Source of the DNA: Euborellia annulipes
Taxonomy: Eukaryota > Arthropoda > Insecta > Dermaptera > Anisolabididae
Assembly: GCA_023213315.1 (NCBI GenBank)
Contig: JAKCPI010003067.1
Location: forward strand, 62,001 to 126,000
DNA: 64,000 nt
Direction of reading: 5' to 3'
Positions 45,051-56,052 of the stretch are shown piece after piece (positions within the stretch are counted from its first letter, which is position 1; the number at the start of each line of letters is the position of its first letter). Position numbers and translations under genes: made by a program. A model generated the notes under the pieces. That model searched no databases, had not been told where the DNA came from, and was given only the letters and a program-made list of their open reading frames with translations.

Positions 45051-46113
45051 CTTTAAAATGATCAGATTTTAGGTTCGAACCGGAAACTTCTCATTTATAA
45101 TATCTTCTTCCTTTATGAGTCAATTCGTAAAAAAGTCGTAAGATTTCTAACTGGTTTTGGTTATCTACATATATGTATAGGCCTATATAAAAATAATATA
45201 TAAAAAATCTTTCAATAACTTTATTGCAAACATTTTTTTATCAAAATTAAGACTAGAGTTTTTTTTTTTTTTTTTTTTTAATTATGCCTATATAGACCAA
45301 ACAGGAAATTTTCTTTCTTTTTCAAATAGGCCTAATTAAAAAGTTAATTATAATTTAGTATGTAAAAAGTCATCTAAAATATATGTAATATAATCTGAGT
45401 TTGATTTAATTTTCCAAATGGAGAAGAGCTTTTGAGTACAAACTTGGTTGGAGAGCCTCTGCCAAAGAATCCCCCTTCTCTTCTCCATTTTCTGCTAAAT
45501 ATGCTTCCGGTCTGGCGCCTCTTACACATTCCTGACAACTTCTTAACTAACAATATCCACTCTCCTTTGCATTCGAACAAATACATTAGATTTAAAAAGT
45601 TTTCTAGAGGCTTTTTTTCTTTTGCTTTTTTCAACGATACTTTTTCCTTTCCTCTTTACTACTTCTCCATTCGATGTCAATCTAAGTTAACGACTTTGAA
45701 AATCACTTTCGTATAAACAACGATTAAATCATTTACCTAACCTTTGATATCAATTTCTAAAATCTCTTTGTTAATTTCTCTATTTGATTTTCAAAAAAAA
45801 AAAAAAAGTATTTATTTCGTTTCAGAAATCGCTAAAGTTGTCTTTGCTATCCTATAACATTAATTCTTAATCAAATTAAATACAGGCGATTTTTCAATGT
45901 TTGATTAAATAAAGATTATCTAATCCCCGGTTAAAGCTAATCTCAACAATTTAACAAGGCTTATCATTAATGTATAAATAAAATAATCTCATTGAACTGT
46001 CGTTAGATTTAACCTCTGAACAAATAGGCTACTCCATACAAAACTTTTTTAATCTTTTAAAACTTTTTTTTTATTAGCAGGCAGAGGAAATATTTTCTAC
46101 TATTTCACTTTTT
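45051..46113. other. No gene recognised
   Basis: AT-rich. 45420-45620 is slightly GC-richer (GGTCTGGCGCCTCTTACACA) with overlapping frames on both strands and no recognised domain. Confidence 0.4.
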
Positions 46114-46173
46114 ACTTTCTCTTACCTCTATATATATGTTAATATATATAGAGAGAGAAAGTATTGGATTCAT
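46114..46173 (+). mobile_element. Family C 5'-end fragment
   Basis: ACTTTCTCTTACCTCTATAT through GAGAGAAAGTATTGGATTCA only; a larger copy begins 160 bases downstream. Confidence 0.7.
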
Positions 46174-46334
46174 TAATAAATAGTGAAAAAGTTTTGTTTA
46201 TTATAAAAATACTTAATTCCATTAATCTTTGAATTGATTAATGAATTTCTTATTTATCTCAGATAAATATGTAATGTAGTATGCTAATACGTAATTATAT
46301 ATTTTTTTAACTATAATACACAAAAAGATTTTGT

Positions 46335-46708
46335 TACTTTCTCTTACCTCTATATATATGTTAATATATATATAGAGAGAAATTATTGGATTCATGTCAA
46401 AAATACGAGATTTTGATGAATATACACGTTTTGAGGTCCCCTGAATCCAAAAAAGTGGTTTTCGCGACATAGTCTTACTGTGTGTGTGTGTGAACAATAT
46501 ATCTCAAGAACGAAAAGAGCTAGGAGGTTGAAATTTTATATTTAAGTTAGGCACCCCCATGGGAGGTGACAGGAAGTTTTTGAACAAAATCGAACAAAGA
46601 GTACTAGTACTTTACTGATGCACTTTTTCAGTTATTTTTCGATTTTCTCTAAATTCGCTCCAACGATTTTTTTTTTTTAATTCAAAAATCAATTATTTTT
46701 TAGATTCT
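46335..46708 (+). mobile_element. Family C, left half (split by PLE pair)
   Basis: Family blocks from ACTTTCTCTTACC to AATTATTTTTTAGATTCT, continuing at 48298. The PLE pair interrupts it and duplicates TTTTTAGATTCT (46697-46708). Confidence 0.88.
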
Positions 46709-47223
46709 ATAAGGATAGGTGAAAAGTGAAGAAAGTCTGCAGCTAGTTGTTTTTCATTATTTTATTCCCACCACGTTGACGTTTCGATCCCGGTTGGGAT
46801 CATCCTCAGAACTAATGTGTACATAACAAAAGAACGAAACAAAGATTAGCTTCGGGAAAAACATTAACAGTCATTATACATTTTTTTATCTTAGAGTACA
46901 ATAGTATCTTAGAATATATTTTACAAGGCTCTTAAAATAAAATACAAAGATTTTTTAAGAAAATTTCATAATTACCAGGTGGGTGTTATGTATGTGTAAA
47001 TTTGTAATTTTCAATCATATATTATATATAGAACTTAAAGATGGATTGATACAAATAGATTATATTAGTTATTATATAATTGAAAGTAAATGATCAAGAG
47101 AGATGGTCACGTCGCAAGACAAATTTGAAGTGAGTTCAGAACTCAAACCTCACCGCGCATCGCCAGGCAAGCTGACTCCCCTCCTTTATACTCCTCCCAC
47201 GTCATCGGAGTGTTTTTTCCAAT

Positions 47224-47601
47224 TTAGCGCTTTATTAGATGCCTATACATAGATATAGACTGTTTATAATCTCTTTGGAAATTCACACATTTATTAGTAA
47301 ATATACAGATAGCTTCAAGTGTCAGTCTTTTACAATAATTAGGCTCACAACCCAGAATCTCTGTAGCGCCAAAGTTAAACCTATGATCACTATTGAGAGC
47401 GTGTTCGGCTAGTGCTACACTCGTTTCTTTATTTTTTATGTTGTTTTTGTGCTGAGAGAGCCTGGTCCCCAAATATTGACGTGTTTGCCCGACATAACAA
47501 CAATCACAATTCTCACAGGGCACCTTATAAATCACATTAGATCGTTTATGAAGTGTATAAAATAAAGAAACGAGTGTAGCACTAGCCGAACACGCTCTCA
47601 A
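47224..47601 (-). pseudogene. PLE GIY-YIG endonuclease domain, truncated
   Basis: The C-terminal endonuclease of a Penelope-like retroelement, which nicks DNA for insertion. In the 125-codon frame, residues 1-17 are antisense of the other arm and are not authentic; the real domain starts near residue 18. Visible: VIYK (23-26, the GIY position), C29/C32/C34/C35 Cys cluster, YVG (36-38, the YIG position), R47 and H51 (LGTRLSQH), the EHALNSDH segment (66-73), and E96 in LEAICIF as the probable catalytic Glu. It ends at a natural stop. Upstream reverse transcriptase is missing, so it cannot move itself. Confidence 0.9.
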
Positions 47602-47770
47602 TAGTGATCATAGGTTTAACTTTGGCGCTACAGAGATTCTGGGTTGTGAGCCTAATTATTGTAAAAGACTGACACTTGAAGCTATCTGTATATTTACTAA
47701 TAAATGTGTGAATTTCCAAAGAGATTATAACCAGTCTATATCTATGTATAGGCATCTAATAAAGCGCTAA
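47567..47770 (+). pseudogene. PLE GIY-YIG domain, more truncated copy
   Basis: In the right arm, 67 codons plus stop on the plus strand match residues 59-125 of the minus-strand copy with one visible change (Lys to Asn at position 113). The GIY, Cys and YIG parts are absent because the copy starts inside the domain. Near identity of the arms indicates a recent or single origin. Confidence 0.88.
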
Positions 47771-48297
47771 ATTGGAAAAAACACTCCGATGACGTGGGAG
47801 GAGTATAAAGGAGGGGAGTCAGCTTGCCTGGCGATGCGCGGTGAGGTTTGAGTTCTGAACTCACTTCAAATTTGTCTTGCGACGTGACCATCTCTCTTGA
47901 TCATTTACTTTCAATTATATAATAACTAATATAATCTATTTGTATCAATCCATCTTTAAGTTCTATATATAATATATGATTGAAAATTACAAATTTACAC
48001 ATACATAACACCCACCTGGTAATTATGAAATTTTCTTAAAAAATCTTTGTATTTTATTTTAAGAGCCTTGTAAAATATATTCTAAGATACTATTGTACTC
48101 TAAGATAAAAAAATGTATAATGACTGTTAATGTTTTTCCCGAAGCTAATCTTTGTTTCGTTCTTTTGTTATGTACACATTAGTTCTGAGGATGATCCCAA
48201 CCGGGATCGAAACGTCAACGTGGTGGGAATAAAATAATGAAAAACAACTAGCTGCAGACTTTCTTCACTTTTCACCTATCCTTATTAAACTACCAGC

Positions 48298-48592
48298 TTT
48301 TTAGATTCTCTTTAAAATGTATATTCTCATTTTGTCATTGAAATCTTCTGACGACCACTTTACTCTTGTACTCTATAGAAAAGATAGGAGAAATGGTTGC
48401 CATGGTAACAAAATATAAATATTTTCCCATACTTATAAATTTTACATCTTGAAATTCGAATGTACCGTACTCTCGGGAACTAAATATATGTCGTCACAAA
48501 AAATCTGGTGTGACAAGCACAGAACACAACTTTCGGTTACCGAAGGTAAGAGAAAGTTGTGTGCTGTGCCCCAGTCACACCAGATTTTTTTT
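48298..48592 (+). mobile_element. Family C, right half
   Basis: Resumes at TTTTTAGATTCTCTTTAAAA and runs to the terminal palindrome (48498-48592). The palindrome is well preserved (AATCTGGTGTGAC...GTCACACCAGATT). Confidence 0.88.
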
Positions 48593-49547
48593 CCTTACTA
48601 GAAGCATAGCAAAAAAATATTTAGAAAAAATAAAATATTATTTTTTTTTTTAATTTTGCATTAATAGCTATATCAAAACCATACCACTCTAAATATCCAT
48701 AATGGATGGACGGACGAGAAGATGGTTCCAAATCTATTAGCATATATATACATATCAAAGTAAATTGAATTTAATTGAGAACGGATAATAGAACCACTCT
48801 CATTCTCATATTGCGTTACAAATATTTTCTTTGCGATATTTATCTGTTGACTTTAAAGATGAATAAATAATATCCTAGAAATCAATCAAGATAAGATATT
48901 GAGAACAAAATTGACAAATAAGCTTTGTTATTTCACGTTGAAAAGATGATGGACAAACAGGAGTGGTCCTGAGTGGGAGAAAACAAATACTGTTTTCTTT
49001 TCTTTTTATTTGGGAAAAAATAACCAGAAGTGGAAAAAGAAAAATTTTTTTCTTATTTATTTATATAGGCTATTTTTTAACTATCTACACACACAGACCT
49101 TTCGGCAATCCTACCATCTAGCACTTTTCTACATTATATAGACCTGAGCTCCTTACTATTACTCAAAACATTAAATTTTAGAACCAAATTAAATTCCCTA
49201 ATTACTAATCACTCATTTCTTAATCAAAATTAACTTTAAATTGACCAAAAGTAATTAAAATAGCTCACCTCGAATAGCCTCTATATATATTAAGTTTTCT
49301 CTCTCTCCAAAATGTAAATGCTAACCATAAAATCATTACATTATAAATTTTAATTAGTTGAAGGTAGGTCCTACAATTTTAGTTAATTAAATGCAATTTT
49401 CCTAAAATTAATTGCATTTAACTTATTACTATTAGTAATTTAGAAGAAAAATTACAGGTAAATTTAGTCAAAGATATCAATTTATATACTCTCATATAGC
49501 CCATATGAGACAAATAGTAAATACAAAAATTAATAACTCTGAAAGTT
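48593..49547. other. AT-rich, no gene recognised
   Basis: Contains a small palindrome near 49386-49422 (AAATGCAATTTTCC/AAAATTAATTGCATTT). Nothing else is assigned. Confidence 0.45.
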
Positions 49548-49560
49548 ATAATAAATTTGG

Positions 49561-49966
49561 ATGGATCTCACCACAATAGCCCTTAGGCAACTCTACGAGT
49601 TGAGGGAGTTGCTGTGACATCCCGTCCTGTGGAAGGGAGGTAAAGAAGGTTTCCCTCTCAGTGATGCATTCTTCGAAAGGAGTAGGCTACACGCCGGTGC
49701 TGAGGGAGTCTCTCAAACTAGGACATCCTCCTTAGAATAGAGGAGGTTGGATAAAAGGAACCGTGTGGAACCAGAAATAAGGATTAATTCACTAGCTAGA
49801 GACCAAAGCAGGAGGAGGAGTTAGAGATAGGAAATAATGTAACTTCACGGGGTGCCGATAGATGGCTACGGCCAGAGGCCGGTTGGGTTTGACGTGTGTG
49901 TCTTGGTGCATGAAAGCACCTCGGGTAAATAAACGGGGATGCAGATAGGAATTTCAAATAATAATA
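49561..49966 (+). mobile_element. Short retroelement with (TAA)n tail
   Basis: A 406-bp non-coding unit ending TAAATAAACGGGGATGC AGATAGGAATTTCAAA and (TAA)n, with a 13-bp duplication ATAATAAATTTGG at 49548-49560 and 49967-49979 (the tail and duplication partly overlap in sequence). Its last ~75 bases recur at 40728-40805. Could be a 5'-truncated LINE 3' UTR of the I group (which often ends in TAA repeats) or a SINE using that tail; no tRNA-like head is seen. Confidence 0.75.
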
Positions 49967-50103
49967 ATAATAAATTTGGCATAAAATTGTCTTATCGTCT
50001 TTGACATTATAAAATTTAATAATTTCAAAATCTTACTACTCTGGTTGTGAAGATATGTAGTAGAACCGACAGACAGACAGATTAGTGAATTATATATTTA
50101 CAT

Positions 50104-50243
50104 AGGCGAAGAAAATTTTATCATGGACATTAAATATGCCCGCTAAATTTTTGTATATGAAATTTGGATTTGAATACAACATTCAAGGGTAAAGAAGCCC
50201 CTAGCGGACGCATTTAATGTCCATGATAAAATTTTCTTCACCT
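50104..50243. repeat. 140-bp palindromic MITE-like repeat
   Basis: AGGCGAAGAAAATTTTATCA ... and TGATAAAATTTTCTTCACCT are inverted arms of about 40 bases (ATGGACATTAAAT/ATTTAATGTCCAT also paired). No clear duplication. Confidence 0.7.
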
Positions 50244-50878
50244 TGTAAACTATTTTTTCTGCAAAAATTTTCGTTTTCTTTTTAATATATTTTGAAATTG
50301 TGGTAAATGAAATAATGAATATAATAGAAATGTAAATCTAAAGAATTTTTATAGAGCGATAATAGTATTATTTGTTAATTTCTTAAATTTATTTAAAATA
50401 TATAATTTATATCCTCGAGATAATAATAAAAATTAACTCAAGCGGGATTAAATACTTTGCATTTCATTTAAAGAAAAAAATCTTTTGAATTTTTCTTGTT
50501 GAAAAAATTCTTTTAAAGATGGTAATTTTATGATTGAATTAATCTTAAAAAGTATTTTGATCATTCAACAATAACGTAACTCAAAAAGAATTATCAAATC
50601 TTGCTTATTAATAATAAATTCACTTGAAATAATTTGGGGTCTAAGTGGCTTCTTGTGCCAAAAAAGACCTTGAAAAAAAAAAAATAATAATTTAATAATA
50701 AATTCACTGTAATCAGCTTGAGAGTTCGTTGGCGACCACAAGTTACCCGAGCTAGGCTATATTTCTTCTCCTCCCTTTATCCTGCCTTTCTGATTATATT
50801 TTGTAGTGGCGTCGTTATTTTTTTCTAAGTTCCAACGTCATTGATTTTAATTAAAAAAATAAGGCAATATTCTTAATC
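50244..50878. other. AT-rich, with a SINE B tail
   Basis: 50637-50680 carries GGGGTCTAAGTGGCTTCTTG TGCCAAAAAAGACCTT, a SINE B core. Otherwise unassigned. Confidence 0.45.
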
Positions 50879-50886
50879 CCCTAGAG

Positions 50887-51220
50887 CAGTGGTTCCCAAC
50901 CGGTGTGCCCCGGCACCCAAGGGCGCCGCGAGAATGCCTAAGGGGTGCCTCGAGATATTTAGATAAAAAAAAATAAAAATAAAGAGGCGAAAAAATAAAT
51001 TTTGCTAAAAAAAGGTCAAATAATTAAAATGGAAGCGGCAAAATTTTCCGTAGGTCGGAAACAATTAAGCTTTGCCAAAAAAAAGGTCAAATGATTTTCA
51101 CGCAAGGGAAAAAAATTTCGTTTTGATAGGGGAAAAAAAAGGAAGGGTGCCGCTAGTGTGTAATATTATTCCCAACGCACCTTTGGGGTGCCGTGGAGTT
51201 CAAAAGGTTGGGAAACGCTG
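50887..51220. mobile_element. hAT-type element (CAGTGGTTCCC ends)
   Basis: Ends CAGTGGTTCCCAACCGGTGT and (reverse complement) CAGCGTTTCCCAACCTTTTG; perfect 8-bp duplication CCCTAGAG (50879-50886, 51221-51228). 334 bp, with AAAAGGTCAAATGATT-like internal repeats; non-coding. Confidence 0.92.
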
Positions 51221-51228
51221 CCCTAGAG

Positions 51229-52859
51229 GTTTATTCATGGAATAAATAAAAAAAATAAAATTATTATATTTAGCCTATTTATTCCATACCAACAAAGATT
51301 TGATAATATTAGTTAAGTTGATGATATGAGAGCAAAATAGTATTGGTTTTACAAGAAACTCCGAATAAAAAGTTAGTTTATTTTTCAACAGGTAAACTAA
51401 TAAAATTTATTCAAAGCTTGGTTGTATTTTCGATAGAATTTCAAGAAGTTTTATGATTTTCCGCCCCTTCTACGTTTTTTTTTTCGAAAGTGCCAACCAA
51501 GATCGTCGAGATTAGCGTTGTCTTGTCTTCTAAATTTTCTCAGATTAAATTCAATTATTTCTCCTGGGGATATTTTTTTTCAGATTCCCTCTTCTTCTAC
51601 TCACCAACCATCTGACAATTCCGCTCAAATAAAAAGGGGAAAAAAATTCAATTCTGAAAATAAACTAAAATTTAATTTATGATAATACCTTCTTGTATTG
51701 TATTGCTCTAAATACACCAAATCCGACATTTGCATGCAAATAACTCCTTGGTGGTTCTCGCCGTTGCTCAATCACAATTAAGAATCCTCCCTGAGACCAC
51801 AACCCTTAAGGCTTCAAAATGGCGACGTTAGACAAACACCCCTGATTTCAGTTGAGGGGATGAATAGAATTAATGTCAGAAATGAATATAAAATAATAAA
51901 TTTTACTCAAGGCTATTATTTAATTTGGAATTATAGAAGAAATCAATACTAACTGGCTTATTTCTAGACTTTTTTTATTCACTTTTCTCCTTTGTAAATA
52001 GAATATCAAATTGCCCCCTCCTAGCATTCTAAATATTTACCATTTCTCCCTCAGTGTTGATTTTTGAATGATTCAAATATAATACTAATAATTATTGGAT
52101 TGGTGTGAAGAAATTTTCAATAAAATTAATAGTCATTTCTCATGGGAATGATCTTTTAGATGATATACGTCAAAAAATTTCAATATTTGCTTCAATTTTA
52201 TTGATCAAATATTTTATTAGAAGGATTATTATGCATTTTTTTTAAATTTATTCTTTTTATCCACTTTGAGTTAATGTGAATTTCATATTTTATATTGTCC
52301 GTCGTATCTCTTCATTTTAATTGAGTATTTTGTCAATCAATTTTAAATAAGATTTTTTGAATATTTTCTTAAAATCTTGGATTAAAAAGATTTTAATGAG
52401 ATATTTAAGCTATGCTCTCATCGTTTATGGAATTTTGAATAATATTGTATGTGTGTAATTAAAAGAAATTCATAGCTGACATTATTATTAAATTAAAGAG
52501 AATAATCATAGCCGTCCGTATATAACGAAAAGACATTATATAAAATCGTTAGAGAAAAATCTCGGGAGGGGAGGTGAGTTAAGGACAACCTGTTTGCTTT
52601 CAACAAGGGAATTTACTTCCATAATACGATAATATTATTCCTTTCAATTAATAATCATTTTATTTTCTAATGAAAATCAACTAATTCTTCTAACCTTGAA
52701 TAAATTTGAAAATTAACGAAAAGTTATAGTTTTTTCTTATACCTGGTATATGAATGCTCTCTTTTTTTTAGGTTTTAAGACCAGTAGACACAATTCTTGA
52801 TTTATAAACAAATAATCGAGTTTTTTTTTTTGTATATTTTGATTTACATAATTTACAGT
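51229..52859. other. No gene recognised
   Basis: AT-rich; 51710-51850 is GC-richer (GGTGGTTCTCGCCGTTGCTC, CCTCCCTGAGACCACAAC) and may be single-copy, but no frame or RNA is supported. Confidence 0.4.
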
Positions 52860-53029
52860 ATCTGGTGTCAAAAGTCAAGGGTTCGCATCTCGTCCCAGGC
52901 AAGAAATTTATTTCAATTGAATTGGATCCAATCAGTTGAAAAAAATAGGAACGAGGTCTAAACGGCCGAATTGTGAGTGTGAGTGTGAATGAGAAAAAAG
53001 TGTGAGTGTTTATAAAAGAAAAAAAAATA
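52860..53029 (+). mobile_element. SINE B / SINE A chimera
   Basis: 52860-52967 is SINE B (GTCAAGGGTTCGCATCTCG, TTTATTTCAATTGAATTGG, GGTCTAAACGGCCGAA). At the shared core it switches to the SINE A tail (GTGAGTGTGAGTGTGAATGA GAAAAAAGTGTGAGTG). Suggests template switching at the common core. Confidence 0.75.
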
Positions 53030-53889
53030 TAGAGTTTACCTGTTTATTATATATGTCTAGCTAATATGTTTTAGTCAAATAAAAATTTTATAGACTGCTT
53101 TATTGATTTTTCAACTCTGTTGATTTAATTGCGTCATTAGAATTATACATCCGCTAATAAAACTTTCCACTATTTCAGTAAAATTCAATTTAATAAAGCT
53201 TTAATTTCAAAAATCCTGAAGCCTGTACAAAAGGGACTAAGCCTGGATGAGATTATACGCCATCTTTGACTTGTTAAGTGCAAACAAATGATTAGTTTTG
53301 ACAGCTTTATTATACTGTATATCAATTTCTTCCAATTTACCTTGTTAAGCATACATTTGTTAATCTTTTTCTACTGAAAGGTAGACAACTCAAATGACCA
53401 ATTCTCTTTTGCATTCGTGTCTTATTTGGTCCAGCAAGCAAAGAAGAGCGAATTGATTATTCTTGTCTGTTTATCTTTCAAAATATATATCTCCAAGTTT
53501 TATTTAATTCATTAAACATTAAGAATTAGGTAATTATTTAATTTTATAAAAAAATAATATTTCACCCACTGGGTATTATTTATATTAGTATAAACAAAGA
53601 GAGAAAATTTATTTCTTCTTGTCCGCCTCTTTCTTGTTTTAGGCTACTTCTATTTATCGAACTTCTCAAAATAACCCAGTAATTTTCACTTCCATTAGAA
53701 TATTCCTTCTTGTTGTTGCACGTCAGGTATTAGATGAAATTTACATCTAGCGAGTAAACTGAATACTCAAATACTAATCATTTCACAAGTGTTAAGGTTT
53801 GCGTCGTCTCATAAACTCATTAAGAATGTTGCTGGCTGATCTCGCTTCGCTATTGGAGACTCTAGTTAAGAATTATTATAACATAAAAG
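53030..53889. other. AT-rich, no gene recognised
   Basis: No assigned repeat. Ends at the hAT element. Confidence 0.45.
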
Positions 53890-54249
53890 CAGTGGCGTAG
53901 TGAGAGGGGGGCAAGGGGGGTCATCATGCCCCGGGCGCTACTCACAAAGGGGCGCCAAACAAATTCGCAAAACAAAAAATAATTTTAATGTCCGGGAAAA
54001 AAATTAAAAAAATTTTCCGCGTGACGGAAAAATTTGGTTCCGCAAAAAAAATAAAATTTTTCCGCAGGAAGGGGGAAAAATTCCGCAAAACTTAGCCCAC
54101 TTAGGTAAAATGATTTTAACAGCAGGGCAAAAAATTTTCCGCAGGCAAGAAAATTTTTGAGTTCTATATACGCCCCTGTATAATGTTATGGTTTTCGAAT
54201 GCGGGGGGGTGTTGTGCCCCGGGCGCGAGTTAAACTCACTACGCCTCTG
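53890..54249. mobile_element. hAT-type element, no clean duplication
   Basis: Ends CAGTGGCGTAGTGAG and (reverse complement) CAGAGGCGTAGTGAG. Flanks CATAAAAG and ATTAAGAA do not match, so one flank has been rearranged. Its right end coincides with the outer end of the inverted duplication arm. Interior repeats AAAATTTTCCGC. Confidence 0.8.
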
Positions 54250-54295
54250 ATTAAGAATCTACTTTTGTTATTTTTGTATCTCAATTATTTTTCGA

Positions 54296-54559
54296 CAGGG
54301 GCGTATATAAGGGGGGGGCCGAGGGGGCCCCCGCCCCCCCCCGAAATTTCCCAAACACATATACATATATAGGGATGTACAGACATCAGCGCAACAAATT
54401 TTTCCGCAGGATGGAAAACTTTGGTTCCGCAAAGGAAAAAATGTTCCGCGAAAAATTTCGTGTGAAAAAAAAATTAGTTTAAAAAAAAAAAATTTCCGCA
54501 GAAAAATTTTCACTTCCGGGCCCCCCCCCCCCCGAAAAAAATTTCTATATACGCCCCTG
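54296..54559. mobile_element. hAT-type element with empty site in other arm
   Basis: Ends CAGGGGCGTATATA in both orientations; perfect 8-bp duplication TTTTTCGA (54288-54295, 54560-54567). The right arm keeps a single TCGAAAAA at 58078-58085, the pre-insertion site. 264 bp with G/C runs and TTCCGCA repeats. Confidence 0.95.
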
Positions 54560-55444
54560 TTTTTCGAGTTATACTCAAAAAACGATACAAAATTTGAGAA
54601 GGCTTAATATCATTAAACATAAAAGGTAGAAGATATTTAAGATATCGAATAAATTTTGTATTTAATGCAGATAACGAATCATTAAACACCAATTTTATAT
54701 CTTTTTTAGTTTTTAGCAAATTTACGAAAATTCAAGCAAACATAGATGTGACTCTCTTATTAAATAGAGCAAACTAGTAATTGACATAAATGTGTAAGAT
54801 TCAGGATTTAGTGCTGATTCTAATGCACTATTCACTATTTATATATGTTGAATAGTTTTTTTATTATTTTGAAAAGAAAAAATTCATCTGTCAAAATTAA
54901 TTAAAATCGATTTTTTATTATTTTTAGGACATTCTTTGGCCGAAAATGGATTGTTTTAGTTAGAATATTTTATATTTTAATTTATTCAATCGATATCAAG
55001 CCCTAAATGTGTTTATTTAATTAAAAAACAATAAATTAAAAAATATTGGCGGGAGTTGACATTCGAAATCGTGAGTGTCATCAATGAACCCTCATTTTAT
55101 GTGGGCGTAGCTAAATAAAAAAAATTCCTATGGCTTTATAATTAATTCAAGAGACCAGTTTTGCATTTTGCCTCAAATCCGTGAATGAATAAGAGAGATT
55201 TAGCGATTTTTTGAAAAGCGATCTTGCGCGAGACAAAAGGCTTAGATAAGAGTTACGCAAGTCTCCCTGGCTGGTGTCTGGGCGCCGATCGAATTGGAAA
55301 AAAAATTTGATGCTCTTCCATTAGTTGAAATAATTGTCGAATTGATTGATTTCATCTGTTTATACTCAAATTTTATAAAATTTAATTCTAAAAATGACTA
55401 TAAAATCTTATAATGTTGCTAAATTAAGGGATCTTAAAATTTTT

Positions 55445-55773
55445 ACTTTCCCTTACCTCTATATACATGTACTTTTTCAGTTTTTTTCGATTTTCTCAAA
55501 ATTCGCTCAAACTATTTTGATTAAAATTCAAAAACCATTTATTTTTTCTTTTAAAATGTATATTTTCATTTTGCCCTCAGAATTGTTTGAAGCAGACTTT
55601 ACTCTTGTACTTCATTGGAAAGTTAGAAGAAATGGTTGCTCTGGTAACAAAATATAAATATTTTTCCATACTTATAAATTTTACATCTTGAAAATCGAAT
55701 GTGCCGTACCGTCGGAAACTAAATACATGTCCACAAAAAAAAAATCTGCTGGGCTTGTCACACCAAATTTTGT
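55445..55773 (+). mobile_element. Family C, deleted copy with empty site
   Basis: ACTTTCCCTTACCTCTATAT, a jump to GTACTTTTTCAGTTTTTTTC and the 3' half, then a reduced terminal palindrome. The other arm reads directly across at 57190-57215 (ATGTATAAAAAAAATTTCTA), giving an A/T-rich target of roughly AAATTTT. Confidence 0.85.
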
Positions 55774-56052
55774 ATACATGTTGTGGGTTGTTTATAAACA
55801 ACGAGCTAGTAAAATAAAATTAACAAGTCTCAAAAATTGAAAGCTGAATTTTACGTAAAAAGAGGACATAAAATTTCATCCAATTCTGATATGATATGAA
55901 ATTTTTTTTTTCTTAGAGTGAGTCATTTGAGAAAAGTTGACTCTGCGTGGACCCCGAGCACATTCGTTGAGCGAGTGTAAACCTTTAGAGCGCTAATTTA
56001 ACGAAACCATTGGATCTAGAAGGCTAGAAATTTTATATACACGTAGGCAAAA

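Larger units (their letters stand above)
46709..48297. mobile_element. Inverted pair of Penelope-like elements
   Basis: Two 5'-truncated copies lie head to head. Arms 46709-47434 and 47559-48285 are inverted and almost identical; the 124-base centre belongs to the longer, left (minus) copy. Each arm ends outward in the hairpin CTGAGGATGATCCC/GGGATCGAAACGTC and AATAAAATAATG. The right end has 12 extra bases (TAAACTACCAGC). A perfect 12-bp duplication TTTTTAGATTCT (46697-46708, 48298-48309) shows the pair behaves as one insertion into family C. Reverse transcriptase is absent. Confidence 0.9.
54250..56052 (+). repeat. Left arm of a large inverted duplication
   Basis: Starting at ATTAAGAATCTAC, this arm is an inverted copy of 56903-58136 (for example GAGTTGACATTCGAAATCGT and AGATAGGAGTTACGC-like stretches pair). 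It carries two insertions the other arm lacks: the hAT element 54296-54559 and family C copy 55445-55773. Without them it is about 1.2 kb. Origin unknown; no coding domain seen. Confidence 0.88.

Noticed and set aside
47571..47601. N-terminal residues 1-17 of the GIY-YIG frame as part of the protein
   Set aside because: They are antisense of the opposite arm of the palindrome, so not authentic coding sequence.
48185..48216. Hammerhead ribozyme in the PLE ends (CTGAGGA ... GAAAC)
   Set aside because: PLEs are known to carry hammerheads, and the CUGANGA and GAAA boxes are here, but an extra U sits before helix II in most copies, helix III is not clear, and the likely cleavage position would be G. 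Recorded only as a conserved hairpin.
46335..48592. Family C as an LTR-type element
   Set aside because: No direct terminal repeats, primer-binding site or polypurine tract; ends are inverted/palindromic.
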